Positions 26,285 to 35,523 of a stretch of 64,000 nucleotides of DNA are shown here, piece by piece; positions within the stretch are counted from its first letter, which is position 1, and the number at the start of each line of letters is the position of its first letter. The stretch lies in assembly GCA_016721465.1 (NCBI GenBank), contig JADKIA010000031.1, positions 186,001 to 250,000 on the forward strand, read 5' to 3'. The notes below the pieces were generated by a model. It was not told the origin of the DNA. It was given only the letters and a program-made list of their open reading frames with translations, and searched no databases. The stretch is from Ideonella sp. GTDB lineage: Bacteria > Pseudomonadota > Gammaproteobacteria > Burkholderiales > Burkholderiaceae_C. The position numbers and the translations under genes were made by a program.

Positions 26285-27427
26285 TCATGCCGTGCTGAGC
26301 GACGATGGGCCCAAGTGCAAGGCGCCGAGCACTCTGGGGCCCGTCGCACCGGTGACTTCAGGCCGGTTTCCAGGCTGTCGCTGAACGAAGGCGCGCGCCA
26401 ACCAGGCAAAGGCCGCGGCTTCCACTTGCAGCGGCGGCAAGCCGAGAGCGGCGGTCGGCTGGACCTGCATCGTCGGCAGCTTGTCTGCAAGGCGTCGCAT
26501 CAGGTGGCCGTTCAAGGCGCCACCGCCACAAACCCACAAGCGCTGTGTGCGAGGCGCGTGAAGCGCCAGCGCGCTTGCAGTCGCCTGCACCGTGAGTTCA
26601 GCCAAGGTGGCCTGCACCACTTGTGCGCTCAGCCCCTGCGCGGCGGGGTCATCCAGCATCTGCTCCAACCATGCGACATGGAACAGGTCGCGGCCGGTAC
26701 TCTTTGGGGGCGCTCGATCAAAGTACGGATCGGACAGCAGCCGGGCCAGCAACGCCGCGTGGGGCTTTGCGCCCGAGGCCCAGGCGCCGTCGGTGTCGAA
26801 CGGCTGGCCCAGGTGCCGTTCGCACCACAGATCCATCAGGGCGTTGCCCGGGCCGCAATCGAATCCGCCGACCTGGCCGTCGGCACCCAGCAGGCTCAGG
26901 TTCGCGATCCCGCCGAGGTTCAGGACAGCGCGAGCCTCGCCGCGGCGGGCCCAAAGCGCAGCGTGGAAGGCCGGCACCAATGGCGCACCTTGCCCGCCCG
27001 ATGCAACATCGCGACTGCGCAAGTCGCAGACCACGTCGATGCCGCACAACTCCGCCAACAGGGCCCCGTTGAGCAACTGCAAGGTGTAGCCCGTGCCATC
27101 GAATTCACCGGGCCGGTGGCGAACGGTCTGGCCATGGGCGCCGATGGCGCGCACTTCGGCCTTCGCCGTGCCGGTCTGCGCCAACAAGGCCACAGCAGCG
27201 TCTGCATAGAGGCGCGCCACGCCGTTGCTCGCCAACGCGGCGCGGTGCAGCTCATCCGCGCCGGGTGCATTCAACGCCATCAGCGCCGCTCGCAGGCCGG
27301 TGGGCATGTCGCGGTGCTCATGACCCAGCACTGCAATGGCTTGGGACGTGTCACGCGGGAAGCGTGCCAGAACGGCATCGACGCCGTCCATCGAGGTGCC
27401 CGACATCAACCCGAGGTACAGCGTCAT
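26285..27427 (-). CDS. anmK: anhydro-N-acetylmuramic acid kinase
   Basis: 380 residues. The N-terminal phosphate-binding motif is GLMSGTSMDGVD (residues 6-17). ADP-binding and catalytic elements include GAHGQTVRHRP, NLGGIANLSLL and GGFDCGPGNALMD. The enzyme cleaves and phosphorylates 1,6-anhydro-MurNAc to MurNAc-6-phosphate during cell-wall recycling. The start ATG 27427 begins directly at the family N-terminus; the longer open frame is spurious. It lies 34 bases after the M23 peptidase gene, giving a turnover-and-recycling pair. Confidence 0.95.
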   Translation of the reverse strand: MTLYLGLMSGTSMDGVDAVLARFPRDTSQAIAVLGHEHRDMPTGLRAALMALNAPGADELHRAALASNGVARLYADAAVALLAQTGTAKAEVRAIGAHGQTVRHRPGEFDGTGYTLQLLNGALLAELCGIDVVCDLRSRDVASGGQGAPLVPAFHAALWARRGEARAVLNLGGIANLSLLGADGQVGGFDCGPGNALMDLWCERHLGQPFDTDGAWASGAKPHAALLARLLSDPYFDRAPPKSTGRDLFHVAWLEQMLDDPAAQGLSAQVVQATLAELTVQATASALALHAPRTQRLWVCGGGALNGHLMRRLADKLPTMQVQPTAALGLPPLQVEAAAFAWLARAFVQRQPGNRPEVTGATGPRVLGALHLGPSSLSTA

Positions 27428-27461
27428 GCCGCTGCCGAGCCTGCGCGCCGAGACGCGATGC

Positions 27462-28853
27462 CTATTCGGCGTCGCTGCGCACGCCGCGCATCGTGCCCGC
27501 GGTGACCAAGCGCGAATGGGCGGCGGCAGCCAGGGTCTCGAAATGCGGCTTGGCGCCACCTTCGATGGCGACCGTCTCAACCTGCCGAGCGATGGTCAAA
27601 GGGTCTTGGAATTGACCGGCGACACGGAACTCGAAGTGCAGGTGCGGGCCGGTTGCCCAGCCTGTGGCGCCGACCAAGCCCACCTGCTGGCCCTGGGTGA
27701 TGCGTTGCCCCTTGCGCGCGGTGATCTTGCTGAGGTGGGCATAGACGGTGCTCTTGTCGCCGCTGTGCCTGATTTCCACCATGTTGCCCAGGCCGTTCTG
27801 CCAGCCCACCTTGTCGACGAGGCCGTCACCGACGGCCTGCACCGGTGTGCCCGTCGGCGCGGCGTAGTCGACGCCATTGTGGGCGCGCCAGGTCTGCCAG
27901 ATCGGATGCAGGCGCATCGCAAAGCCCGAGGTGATGCGCGAGAAGGGCACCGGGTTGGCGAGAAAGCCACGCCGCTTGCTGCGGCCGGTGTAATCGTAGT
28001 AGGCGCCCTTTCCGGAGGCCGGGTCGATGAACCAGACGGCCTGGGTGGTGCGGCCGTTGTGGCGGAACTCGGCGGCCAGGATGCGGCCCGTGCCTTCGTT
28101 CCAGGCCACGGCCTGACCGTCGGCGGCGAGGCTTTCATAGACGATGTTGAAGGTGTCGCCCTTGCGCAATTCGCGGTGGAAGTCGATTTCGGTGGAAAAC
28201 AACTCGATCATCTGCTCGGCGATGGCGTCGGGCAGGCCCGCATCATCGGTGGCCGCGAACAGCGTGGACTGGATCGTGCCGCTGGCCAGGCGAGGCTGCA
28301 CCGCCAAAGGCACATTCTCGATGCGGCTCGTGAACTGCCCGCCGACGCGTTCGATGGACAACCGAGTGAAGTGAGTGCCAACCTGGGCGTCGTCCAGCGC
28401 CGGATAGCGGGCGACGAGTTGCAGCAAGGTGCCGTCGGCGGCCGTGCGCACCTGCACCATCTTGCCGCCGCGCCCCTCGACCAGCCGCCGCGCATAGCGG
28501 TCATTGCGCAGGTAGATCGATGCGTTGGGGTCGGACACCCCCAGCCGCTTGAGCAGGCTGCCGGCGGTATCGGTGGCCAGCGAGACATCGCTGCGCCACA
28601 GGTTCAGCTCATGCAGGGCAAGCTCTTCCACCTGTTGATCCAGACCAGGTACGGTGACCGATTCCGCGACGAGCCGCTGTGGAACCTGGCTGGCATCCGG
28701 CGCCAAAGGGGCGATGCCGAAGGCGGCCACCGCGAAACCGCCCAGCACCGCCAGCAGCGCGCCCGACAGGCGCCGCGGATGGCGGCGGGCCAGCGTCTGT
28801 ACGGCAGCCAGGCGCCGCATGGCTGTTGTCTTGATTGAATCCAAGAATCGCAT
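27462..28853 (-). CDS. M23 family peptidoglycan metallopeptidase
   Basis: 463 residues. A basic start and a membrane helix at about 31-48 make a signal anchor. The central region about 75-240 resembles the Csd3/OapA-type domains that cover the active site. The catalytic LytM domain has His316, Asp329 and HLHF with His404 and His406, all zinc ligands present, so an active endopeptidase is expected. It works in the periplasm on peptide cross-links. The following anmK gene recycles the sugar released by wall turnover. It is transcribed divergently from tyrS. Confidence 0.93.
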   Translation of the reverse strand: MRFLDSIKTTAMRRLAAVQTLARRHPRRLSGALLAVLGGFAVAAFGIAPLAPDASQVPQRLVAESVTVPGLDQQVEELALHELNLWRSDVSLATDTAGSLLKRLGVSDPNASIYLRNDRYARRLVEGRGGKMVQVRTAADGTLLQLVARYPALDDAQVGTHFTRLSIERVGGQFTSRIENVPLAVQPRLASGTIQSTLFAATDDAGLPDAIAEQMIELFSTEIDFHRELRKGDTFNIVYESLAADGQAVAWNEGTGRILAAEFRHNGRTTQAVWFIDPASGKGAYYDYTGRSKRRGFLANPVPFSRITSGFAMRLHPIWQTWRAHNGVDYAAPTGTPVQAVGDGLVDKVGWQNGLGNMVEIRHSGDKSTVYAHLSKITARKGQRITQGQQVGLVGATGWATGPHLHFEFRVAGQFQDPLTIARQVETVAIEGGAKPHFETLAAAAHSRLVTAGTMRGVRSDAE

Positions 28854-29051
28854 CCTGTCGAAACCGGCGCGCGCGCCAAGGCGCAGCGCTCCGGTGGGCT
28901 GCGGAAAAGGTGTCCACTAGAATCACCTCCCTCAGTCGACGGCGCGGCACCCCCATGACGAGGCCCGTCGCGCGCAGTCCGCAGGCGAACGCCCAGTATA
29001 GCCGTCGACCCTGCCTCACCATCCCGCGAAAAGCCTTCGGTTTCCCCGTTC

Positions 29052-30296
29052 ATGTCCAAGCCTGCACAGTCTTCGCCGGAATCGGCCTTTCCCATCACCG
29101 ACCGGGTTCGCGAGGCCATGGCGGTGTCGTTGCGCGACTGCGATGAGTTGCTGCCGGAGGCCGATTGGCTGAAGAAGCTCGCGCGCGCCGAGGCCACCGG
29201 CGTCCCGCTGCGCATCAAACTGGGCCTGGATCCCACCGCACCGGACTTGCACCTGGGCCACACGGTGGTGATGAACAAGCTGCGTCAGCTGCAAAACCTG
29301 GGGCACCAGGTGATCTTCCTGGTTGGCGATTTCACCTCGATGATTGGAGATCCGTCCGGCCGCAACAGCACCCGTCCGCCACTGACGCGCGAGCAGATCG
29401 AGGCCAATGCCCAGACGTACTACGCCCAAGCCAGCCTGGTGCTCGACCCCGGCAAGACCGAGATCCGCTACAACAGCGAGTGGAGCGACCCCTTGGGTGC
29501 GCGCGGCATGATCCAGCTGGCTGCGCGCTACACCGTGGCCCGCATGATGGAGCGCGATGATTTCAGCAAGCGCTTCAAGGCCGGCACGCCGATTTCGGTG
29601 CACGAGTTCCTCTATCCGCTGATGCAGGGCTACGACTCGGTGGCGTTGAAGAGCGATCTGGAACTCGGCGGCACCGACCAGAAATTCAACCTGCTGGTCG
29701 GGCGTCAACTTCAGCAGGAATATGGCCAGGAGCCGCAGTGCATCCTGACCATGCCTCTGCTCGAAGGGTTGGACGGCTTCGAGAAGATGTCGAAGAGCAA
29801 GAACAACTACATTGGCATCACCGAAGACGCGAATACCATGTTCGCCAAGCTGCTGTCCATCAGTGATGTGTTGATGTGGCGCTACTTCCAGCTGCTGAGC
29901 TTCCGGTCGGTGGACGAGATCGCGGCGCTGAAGCAGGCGGTGGCGGCCGGCCGCAACCCCAAGGACGCGAAGGTGCTGCTGGCGCGCGAGATCGTCACGC
30001 GATTTCACAGCGCCGACGCCGCCGATCAGGCGGAGCAGGACTTTGCCCATCGCGCCCGCGGCGGCGTGCCGGATGACATCCCGGAGCTAGCACTCACCGG
30101 TGCGCCCATGGCCATCGGCGCGCTGCTCAAGCAGTCCGGGCTGGTGCCGTCCACCAGTGAAGGCCTGCGCATGGTGGAGCAGGGCGGCGTGCGCATCGAC
30201 AGCGTGGTCATCAGCGACAAGGCCCTGAAGGTGAACGCCGGCTGCGTGGTCGTGCAGGTGGGCAAGCGCAAATTCGCACGGGTCACGCTGAGCTGA
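29052..30296 (+). CDS. tyrS: tyrosine--tRNA ligase
   Basis: 414 residues, class I aminoacyl-tRNA synthetase of the TyrRS type with a C-terminal S4 RNA-binding domain (about 350-410). The HIGH motif is HLGH from His67 and the KMSKS motif is intact at 245-249. IKLGLDPTAPDLHLGH is typical of the proteobacterial TyrZ-like subgroup. Cytoplasmic homodimer charging tRNA-Tyr. The family's usual neighbours, the M23 peptidase upstream and dtd downstream, are present. Confidence 0.97.
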   Translation: MSKPAQSSPESAFPITDRVREAMAVSLRDCDELLPEADWLKKLARAEATGVPLRIKLGLDPTAPDLHLGHTVVMNKLRQLQNLGHQVIFLVGDFTSMIGDPSGRNSTRPPLTREQIEANAQTYYAQASLVLDPGKTEIRYNSEWSDPLGARGMIQLAARYTVARMMERDDFSKRFKAGTPISVHEFLYPLMQGYDSVALKSDLELGGTDQKFNLLVGRQLQQEYGQEPQCILTMPLLEGLDGFEKMSKSKNNYIGITEDANTMFAKLLSISDVLMWRYFQLLSFRSVDEIAALKQAVAAGRNPKDAKVLLAREIVTRFHSADAADQAEQDFAHRARGGVPDDIPELALTGAPMAIGALLKQSGLVPSTSEGLRMVEQGGVRIDSVVISDKALKVNAGCVVVQVGKRKFARVTLS

Positions 30297-30348
30297 TCGA
30301 CGTTGCGATGGTTCGTCGCTGCGGGTGACGGGCGGCGACAATCCGGCC

Positions 30349-31239
30349 ATGCAAGTCAGCTCGTACCTCAAGTTGTCGGTGGCAGTGGCGCTGGTCACGA
30401 TCGCCTTGAAGACGGGTGCGTGGTGGTTGACCAGCTCGGTCAGCCTGTTGTCCGATGCGTTGGAGTCGCTGGTCAACCTGGCCGGCGCCACCTTTGCACT
30501 GGCCATGGTGACGGTGGCAGCGCAGCCGCCCGACGATGATCACCCCTACGGGCACCACAAGGCCGAGTACTTCTCCAGCGGCTTCGAGGGTGTGTTGATC
30601 CTGGTGGCCGCATTGGCCATCGTCGTGGCTGCCGGCATGCGACTGGCCCATCCGCAACCCTTGGACGCCCTGGGGTTGGGCCTGGTGCTGTCGGTGGTGA
30701 GCTCGGTGCTCAACGGGGCGCTGGCCTGGGCGATGCTGCGCAAGGCGCGCGAGCACCGCTCCATGGCACTCGAAGGCGATGCTCGGCACCTCTTCACCGA
30801 CGTGTGGACATCCGCCGGCGTGGTGGCCGGGTTGCTCGCAGTGCAGTTCACCGGTTGGCTCTGGCTGGACCCGGTGATCGCCATCGTGATGGGCCTGAAC
30901 ATTGCGCGCGAAGGCGGCATGCTGGTCTGGCGCTCGGCCGCTGGTCTGATGGACCAGGCGGTCGAGCCCGAGGTGCTGGCAGAGATCGAGACCACGCTGG
31001 ACGGCTTCACGCACCACACCATCCGCTTCGACCACGTGACCACGCGGCGCGCCGGCACGCGGCGCTTCGTGGACATGCACATGCACATGCCAGGTGGCTG
31101 GACACTGGGCCGCGCGGCGGCGGTGCGCACGTCCGTCGAGCAGGCCTTGATGAGCGCCGTGCCGGGGCTGCGCGCCACGATCCAGTTGTTGCCCATGGGC
31201 GTGGAAGCGCACCTCGGCGACGAGAAAGACCCACTGTGA
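30349..31239 (+). CDS. cation diffusion facilitator family transporter
   Basis: 296 residues with six predicted membrane helices and a cytoplasmic C-terminal domain. The metal site is formed by SDALESLVN in helix 2 and HLFTDVWTS (HxxxD) in helix 5, and DDDHPYGHHKAEY is the conserved loop. It exports Zn2+, Fe2+ or Mn2+ by proton antiport; the exact ion cannot be fixed from sequence. Start ATG 30349 is preferred to GTG 30325. The stop overlaps the GTG start of dtd by four bases. Confidence 0.92.
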   Translation: MQVSSYLKLSVAVALVTIALKTGAWWLTSSVSLLSDALESLVNLAGATFALAMVTVAAQPPDDDHPYGHHKAEYFSSGFEGVLILVAALAIVVAAGMRLAHPQPLDALGLGLVLSVVSSVLNGALAWAMLRKAREHRSMALEGDARHLFTDVWTSAGVVAGLLAVQFTGWLWLDPVIAIVMGLNIAREGGMLVWRSAAGLMDQAVEPEVLAEIETTLDGFTHHTIRFDHVTTRRAGTRRFVDMHMHMPGGWTLGRAAAVRTSVEQALMSAVPGLRATIQLLPMGVEAHLGDEKDPL

Positions 31240-31676
31240 TCGGCCTGGTGCAGCGCGTGAGCGAAGCGCGAGTGACGGTGGACGGGCAGGTGACCGGCGA
31301 GATCGCGCAGGGCCTGCTTCTGCTGGTGTGCGCCGAGCCCGACGACACCGAGGCGCTGGCGATCAAGCTGGTCGACAAGCTGCTGAAGCTGCGCATCTTC
31401 AGCGATGAGGCTGGCAAGATGAACCGCAGCGTGGTGGACGTGGGTGGCGGCCTGTTGATCGTCAGCCAGTTCACGCTGGCGGCCGATGTGTCGGGCGGCA
31501 ACCGGCCGAGCTTCACCGGCGCCGCGGGGCCAGAGCTTGGCCGACGCCTCTATGAGCGCGTGCTGGCCATCGCGAGTGAGCGCCACCCGCTGGTGCAGGC
31601 CGGCGTGTTCGGCGCCGACATGAAGGTGGCGCTGGTCAACGACGGGCCGGTGACGATTCCCCTGCGGATGAACTGA
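31236..31676 (+). CDS. dtd: D-aminoacyl-tRNA deacylase
   Basis: 146 residues, GTG start in a GTGA overlap with the transporter gene. It hydrolyses D-aminoacyl-tRNA, including D-Tyr-tRNA, and achiral glycyl-tRNA-Ala. Both signature motifs are present, SQFTLAAD and NDGPVTIPL (the NxGPVT cis-proline motif). It follows tyrS, whose D-Tyr misacylation it corrects. Cytoplasmic homodimer. It converges with the Bug receptor gene, separated by one base. Confidence 0.96.
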   Translation: MIGLVQRVSEARVTVDGQVTGEIAQGLLLLVCAEPDDTEALAIKLVDKLLKLRIFSDEAGKMNRSVVDVGGGLLIVSQFTLAADVSGGNRPSFTGAAGPELGRRLYERVLAIASERHPLVQAGVFGADMKVALVNDGPVTIPLRMN

Positions 31677-31677
31677 C

Positions 31678-32649
31678 TCAGTCGGCGTACTGGCCGGCCG
31701 CCTTGATCGCCGGGCCCCACTTGGCGATTTCGGCTTCGACGAACTTCTTGTGCGCCGCGCCGCCCACGCGCTCGTCGGTGATCACCACCGCGCCCAGTGC
31801 CTCCTGGCGCTTGATGAAGTCGGCGTCCTTCAGCGCGCTGCGAAGGGCCGCGTTGATGTGGTCCAACACCGCCTTGGGTGTGCCCTTGGGGGCGTAGATG
31901 CCGTGCCAGATCGACACGTTGAAGCCCTTGAGGCCCGCTTCATCCAAGGTTGGCAGCTTGGCCAGTGCCGGTGTGGTCAGGCGCTTGCTGGTCGTCACGC
32001 CATAGGCCTTGACCTTGCCGCTTTCGATCTGCTGCGTGGTGTTGGTGGTCTGGTCGCACATCAGGTCCACCTGGCCGCCCAACAGGTCGGTCATGGCCGG
32101 CGCGGTGCCCTTGTACGGCACGGTGGTCATGTCCACCGCCACGCTTTGCTGGAACAGCAGGCCGCACAGGTGCGAGGCCGCGCCCAGCCCGGCATTGGCC
32201 AGGTTGATCTTGCCCTTGTTGGCATCGATCCACTTGCGCAACTCGGCAAAGTTGTTGGCTGGCAGCGTGCTGCGGCCGATCAGCGTCATCGGCACCTCGT
32301 TGACCATGCCGACGTACTCGAAGTCTTCCAGAGTCTTGTAGGGCAGGGTGCGGTACAGCGCTGGCGCCGTGGCCATGCCGATGTGGTGCAGCAGCAGGGT
32401 GTAGCCGTCGGGCGAGGCCTTGGCCACCTTGCCAGCGCCCAGCGTTCCGCCCGCGCCGCCGACGTTTTCGATGATCACGGTCTGGTTGTTCAGGCCCTTG
32501 CGCAGCACCTCGGCCAGGTCGCGGGCCACCTTGTCGGTGGGGCCGCCAGCGGCAAACGGCACGACCAGGGTGACTGGTTTTTCCGGCCAGGCGGCAAAGG
32601 CGATGGGCGCGGCGAGGACCGCCGCAAGCACGATCAAGTTTCTCTTCAT
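31678..32649 (-). CDS. tripartite tricarboxylate transporter substrate-binding protein (Bug family)
   Basis: 323 residues with signal peptide (MKRNLIVLAAVLAAPIAFA). It has the Bug/TctC fold with WPEKPVTLVVPFAAGGPTD and GTLGAGKVAKASPDGYTLL at the ligand site. Binds a carboxylate or other small acid in the periplasm. No TctA or TctB membrane gene is nearby, as is common for the many orphan Bug proteins of Burkholderiales. It lies downstream of the acyl-CoA ligase/ABC operon on the same strand with a 176-base gap, so it may be a separate unit. Confidence 0.92.
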   Translation of the reverse strand: MKRNLIVLAAVLAAPIAFAAWPEKPVTLVVPFAAGGPTDKVARDLAEVLRKGLNNQTVIIENVGGAGGTLGAGKVAKASPDGYTLLLHHIGMATAPALYRTLPYKTLEDFEYVGMVNEVPMTLIGRSTLPANNFAELRKWIDANKGKINLANAGLGAASHLCGLLFQQSVAVDMTTVPYKGTAPAMTDLLGGQVDLMCDQTTNTTQQIESGKVKAYGVTTSKRLTTPALAKLPTLDEAGLKGFNVSIWHGIYAPKGTPKAVLDHINAALRSALKDADFIKRQEALGAVVITDERVGGAAHKKFVEAEIAKWGPAIKAAGQYAD

Positions 32650-32825
32650 GGTTTGTCTCCAGCAGCATCGTTTGAATGGATGTCTGTCGGTGCCATCGTA
32701 GCCAGCGTTGCCGGCTTCGGTGGCGTGGGAAACACTTACCCGTTTGGGGTTGGATCAACCAAACTGGTCGGCAAGGCGCCCGGCTGGGCGGCACCGGTCG
32801 CCGCCAAACCGTTGCGGCCGGGCCG

Positions 32826-34088
32826 TCAGTCGTACTTGCGAGCGTCCTCGATCACCTTGCCATCGTTGGCCAGGGTGCCCGGCGCGACCAGTACCACCTC
32901 GGCTCGCAGCTTGGTCACATCGCGGATGCTGTTGGCCAGCGCTGCAGCCAGCCCCGCGGGCGTTTGGGCCACCTCTGCGCGAAGGGTCATGCGGTCATTG
33001 GCCATTTCCCCTTCGATCACGAGCCGGCCGCGCGATACCTCGGGGTGCCGGCGAAGCACCTCGGCCACTTGGCTGGCGTGTACGAACATGCCGCGCACTT
33101 TGGTGGTTTGGTCGGCGCGGCCCATCCAGCCCTTGATGCGGGTGTTGCTGCGGCCGGTGGGGCAGGGGCCGGCCAGCACGGCGGACAGGTCGCCCGTGCC
33201 GAAGCGCACCAGCGGGTAGTCGGGGTTGAGCACGGTCACCACCACCTCGCCCACCTCGCCGTCGGGCACCGGCTCGCCAGTGCCGGGGCGCACGATCTCC
33301 AGGATGATGGCTTCATCGAGCACCAGGCCCTCGCGCGCCGTGGTCTCGTAGGCGATGAGGCCGGCGTCGGCCGTGGCGTAGCTCTGATAGACCTCGATGC
33401 CACGCTCGCGCAGCCAGTCGCGCAGCGAGGGCGGAAAGGCCTCGCCGCCGACCATGCCCTTGGTCATCGAGGCGATCGACACGCCCGCCTCAGCGGCCTT
33501 CTCCACCATGATCTTCAGGAAACTGGGCGTGCCGATGTAGCCATGGGGCCGCAACTCGGCCACCGCCTGCAACTGCAGCTCGGTGTTGCCGATGCCGCCG
33601 GCAAAGGTGGTGCAGCCCACGGCGTGCGCGCCGCCTTCCATCATCGCGCCCGCCGGGGTGAGGTGGTAGCTGAAGCTGATGTGCGCCAGATCACCGGCGC
33701 GAAAGCCGGCGGCGTGGATGGCACGGGCCATGCGCCAGTAGTCGGTGGCCTGGCCTTCGGGTTCATAGATCGGGCCTGGCGACTGGAACACACGGCGCGC
33801 ACCGCTGGGTGCGCGCAGGCCGCGCCAGCCAATGGCCGCATAGCCGCCAAACGGATCCTGCGCACGCAAGGCCTTCTGGCGATCCAGCAACTCGCCTTTG
33901 CGCAGCACGGGCAATCGGGACAGCGCGGCGCGGCTGTGGATGCTGCCGGCATCGACGCCAGCCAGCGTCTCGGCAAAGGCGCTGGTGGCCTGCTGGGCGC
34001 GTGCCACATGCGCGGGCAGGGCGGCCATCAGGGCCGCTTCGCGTTCGGCGGGTGCGCGCGCTTCCAGCGCGTCAAAGTGTTCATTCAT
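32826..34088 (-). CDS. phenylacetate--CoA ligase-like AMP-binding enzyme
   Basis: 420 residues, in the short adenylate-forming ligase family of PaaK. The core SFSYHLTPAG and YQSYATADAG correspond to the nucleotide-binding and YxSY(A/G)TTE-type motifs. RFGTGDLS is the ATP-ribose motif and the C-terminal subdomain ends GTLANDGKVIEDARKY. It should activate an aromatic or related acid to a CoA thioester; the substrate is unknown. It is the second CoA ligase of this operon. Its start overlaps the stop of the small upstream gene by eight bases. Confidence 0.85.
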   Translation of the reverse strand: MNEHFDALEARAPAEREAALMAALPAHVARAQQATSAFAETLAGVDAGSIHSRAALSRLPVLRKGELLDRQKALRAQDPFGGYAAIGWRGLRAPSGARRVFQSPGPIYEPEGQATDYWRMARAIHAAGFRAGDLAHISFSYHLTPAGAMMEGGAHAVGCTTFAGGIGNTELQLQAVAELRPHGYIGTPSFLKIMVEKAAEAGVSIASMTKGMVGGEAFPPSLRDWLRERGIEVYQSYATADAGLIAYETTAREGLVLDEAIILEIVRPGTGEPVPDGEVGEVVVTVLNPDYPLVRFGTGDLSAVLAGPCPTGRSNTRIKGWMGRADQTTKVRGMFVHASQVAEVLRRHPEVSRGRLVIEGEMANDRMTLRAEVAQTPAGLAAALANSIRDVTKLRAEVVLVAPGTLANDGKVIEDARKYD

Positions 34089-34383
34089 CTCGGTCGCTCC
34101 ACTGCGCCAGTTGCTTCTTCAGATCGGTCACGAAATCGCGCAGGTCGGCACTGCTGCGCAGCGTGTGCTCCATCCATTCCGGGCTGCTGCGCGAGGGCCT
34201 GCGCACACGCGCTGCCTGTATCGCGTCATCTTGAACGTTGGCCCTGGCGAGCGTGATGCCGCGCCGCTCGAAACGCCCCTCCCGCTCGGTCAGGCCCAAC
34301 TCGCGCAAATCGCGCTTGAGCTTCAGCAGCGCCTCGTCCGCCTTGAACGGCGGCAGCGCAAACCCGAAATCACCATCGCTCAT
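34081..34383 (-). CDS. small conserved hypothetical protein
   Basis: 100 residues starting MSDGDFGFALPPFKADE. It is charged and mainly helical, with FKADEALLKLKRDLRELGLTE probably a coiled coil and WMEHTLRSSADLRDFVTDLKK near the end. There is no signal or membrane segment. I do not recognise a domain. Its overlap with the PaaK-like gene and position in the operon suggest an accessory role for that ligase. Confidence 0.65.
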   Translation of the reverse strand: MSDGDFGFALPPFKADEALLKLKRDLRELGLTEREGRFERRGITLARANVQDDAIQAARVRRPSRSSPEWMEHTLRSSADLRDFVTDLKKQLAQWSDRDE

Positions 34384-34454
34384 ACAACGCTCCATGAGTG
34401 CGGGGCCCCATCCAGCGGACGCCGTGGATCCGGCTCGGCCGGTCCACCGGGGTC

Positions 34455-34518
34455 GCCAAACGGCAAGCATGTCGTTTGGCCCTCGCAGGCGAGGAACAGT
34501 CCGCAGGGACTGTTCCTC
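34455..34518. repeat. two adjacent hairpins in operon gap
   Basis: GCCAAACG and CGTTTGGC (34455-34462 and 34473-34480) form the first dyad. GAGGAACAGTCC and GGACTGTTCCTC (34491-34502, 34507-34518) form a perfect 12-base stem with a four-base loop. They lie between the LivF-type ATPase and the small gene. They may stabilise or attenuate the mRNA; there is no T-run. Confidence 0.7.
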
Positions 34519-34519
34519 G

Positions 34520-34570
34520 TCCGGGCTCGGCCCCTGAGGGGGCTGTGCCGAAGGCGCTGGCGGGGGTGGG
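34520..34570. repeat. intergenic GC-rich dyad repeat, copy A
   Basis: This copy holds CCCCTGAGGGGG and CCGAAGGCGC followed by GGGGGTGGG. The same ordered elements recur at 35401, 36911 and 38059, always in gaps of this operon. It is the shortest and most diverged of the four on its left side. Confidence 0.6.
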
Positions 34571-35377
34571 TCAAGTCAACCAGCGCTTGCGCCGCTTGTA
34601 GCTCTTGTTGTCCCGGAAGCTCTTGCGATCGCCGCCACCCATGCCGAGGTAGAACTCCTTCACGTCCTCGTTCTCGCGCAGGTCGGCGGCGGCGCCTTCC
34701 ATCACGATGCGGCCGTTCTCCAGGATGTAGCCGTGGTCGGCATAGCGCAGCGCGATGTTGGTGTTCTGCTCGGCCAGCAGGAAGGTGACGCCTTCCTTGG
34801 TGTTGAGGTCCTTCACGATCTCGAACACCTCCTCCACGATCTGCGGCGCCAGGCCCATCGAGGGCTCGTCGAGCAGCACCATCTTCGGGTTGGCCATCAG
34901 CGCGCGACCGATGGCACACATCTGCTGCTCGCCACCCGAGGTGTAGGCGGCCTGCGAAGTGCGGCGCGTCTTCAGGCGCGGGAAGTAGTTGTAGACCTTC
35001 TCCAGCGTGGCCGCCACAGCCCCCTTGCCGTCCTTGCGCGTGTAGGCGCCGGTCATCAGGTTCTCTTCGATCGTCAGGTGCGCGAAGCAGTGCCGGCCTT
35101 CCATCACCTGGATCACGCCGCGGTCCACCATCTGCGCTGGCGAGAGTCGCTCGATGCGCTCACCGCGCAGGTCGATCGAGCCTTTGGTCACGTCGCCGCG
35201 TTCCCCGGCCAGCAGGTTGCTCACCGCGCGCAGCGTGGTGGTCTTGCCCGCACCATTGCCACCCAGCAGGGCCACCACCTTGCCCTCGGGCACCTGCAGC
35301 GACACGCCCTTGAGCACCAGGATCACGTGGTTGTAGATGACCTCGATGCCGTTGACATTCAAAAGGATGTTGCTCAT
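34571..35377 (-). CDS. branched-chain-type ABC transporter ATP-binding protein (LivF-like)
   Basis: 268 residues. Walker A is GGNGAGKT, the signature is TSGGEQQM, and Walker B is MVLLDEPSMGL. The order of motifs and the AEQNTNIAL switch region identify the LivF type. The C-terminal 30 residues are unusually basic (SFRDNKSYKRRKRW) and extend beyond normal LivF. It pairs with the LivG-type ATPase at 39108-39911 to energise import. It lies downstream of the receptor gene, separated by a repeat-bearing gap of 146 bases. Confidence 0.93.
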   Translation of the reverse strand: MSNILLNVNGIEVIYNHVILVLKGVSLQVPEGKVVALLGGNGAGKTTTLRAVSNLLAGERGDVTKGSIDLRGERIERLSPAQMVDRGVIQVMEGRHCFAHLTIEENLMTGAYTRKDGKGAVAATLEKVYNYFPRLKTRRTSQAAYTSGGEQQMCAIGRALMANPKMVLLDEPSMGLAPQIVEEVFEIVKDLNTKEGVTFLLAEQNTNIALRYADHGYILENGRIVMEGAAADLRENEDVKEFYLGMGGGDRKSFRDNKSYKRRKRWLT

Positions 35378-35400
35378 GCGTACCTCGATGCGATCCAGCG

Positions 35401-35480
35401 GCCGCCGCGGAACCGGCTTGGCCGGGCCGCTGGCGGCGCCCCCTTGAGGGGGAAGCGGCGATAGCCGCTTCGGGGGTGGG
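35401..35480. repeat. intergenic GC-rich dyad repeat, copy B
   Basis: The copy contains CCGCCGCGGAACCGGCTTGG, then CCCCCTTGAGGGGG (35439-35452), then GAAGCGGC/GCCGCTTC (35452-35471) and GGGGGTGGG. It folds into successive hairpins. It lies between the receptor and LivF genes. A partly repeated tail continues to about 35523. Confidence 0.75.
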
Positions 35481-35523
35481 CCATGTGCTGGGGAAGGCGG
35501 CGCCAGCCGCCTTCGAGGGTGGG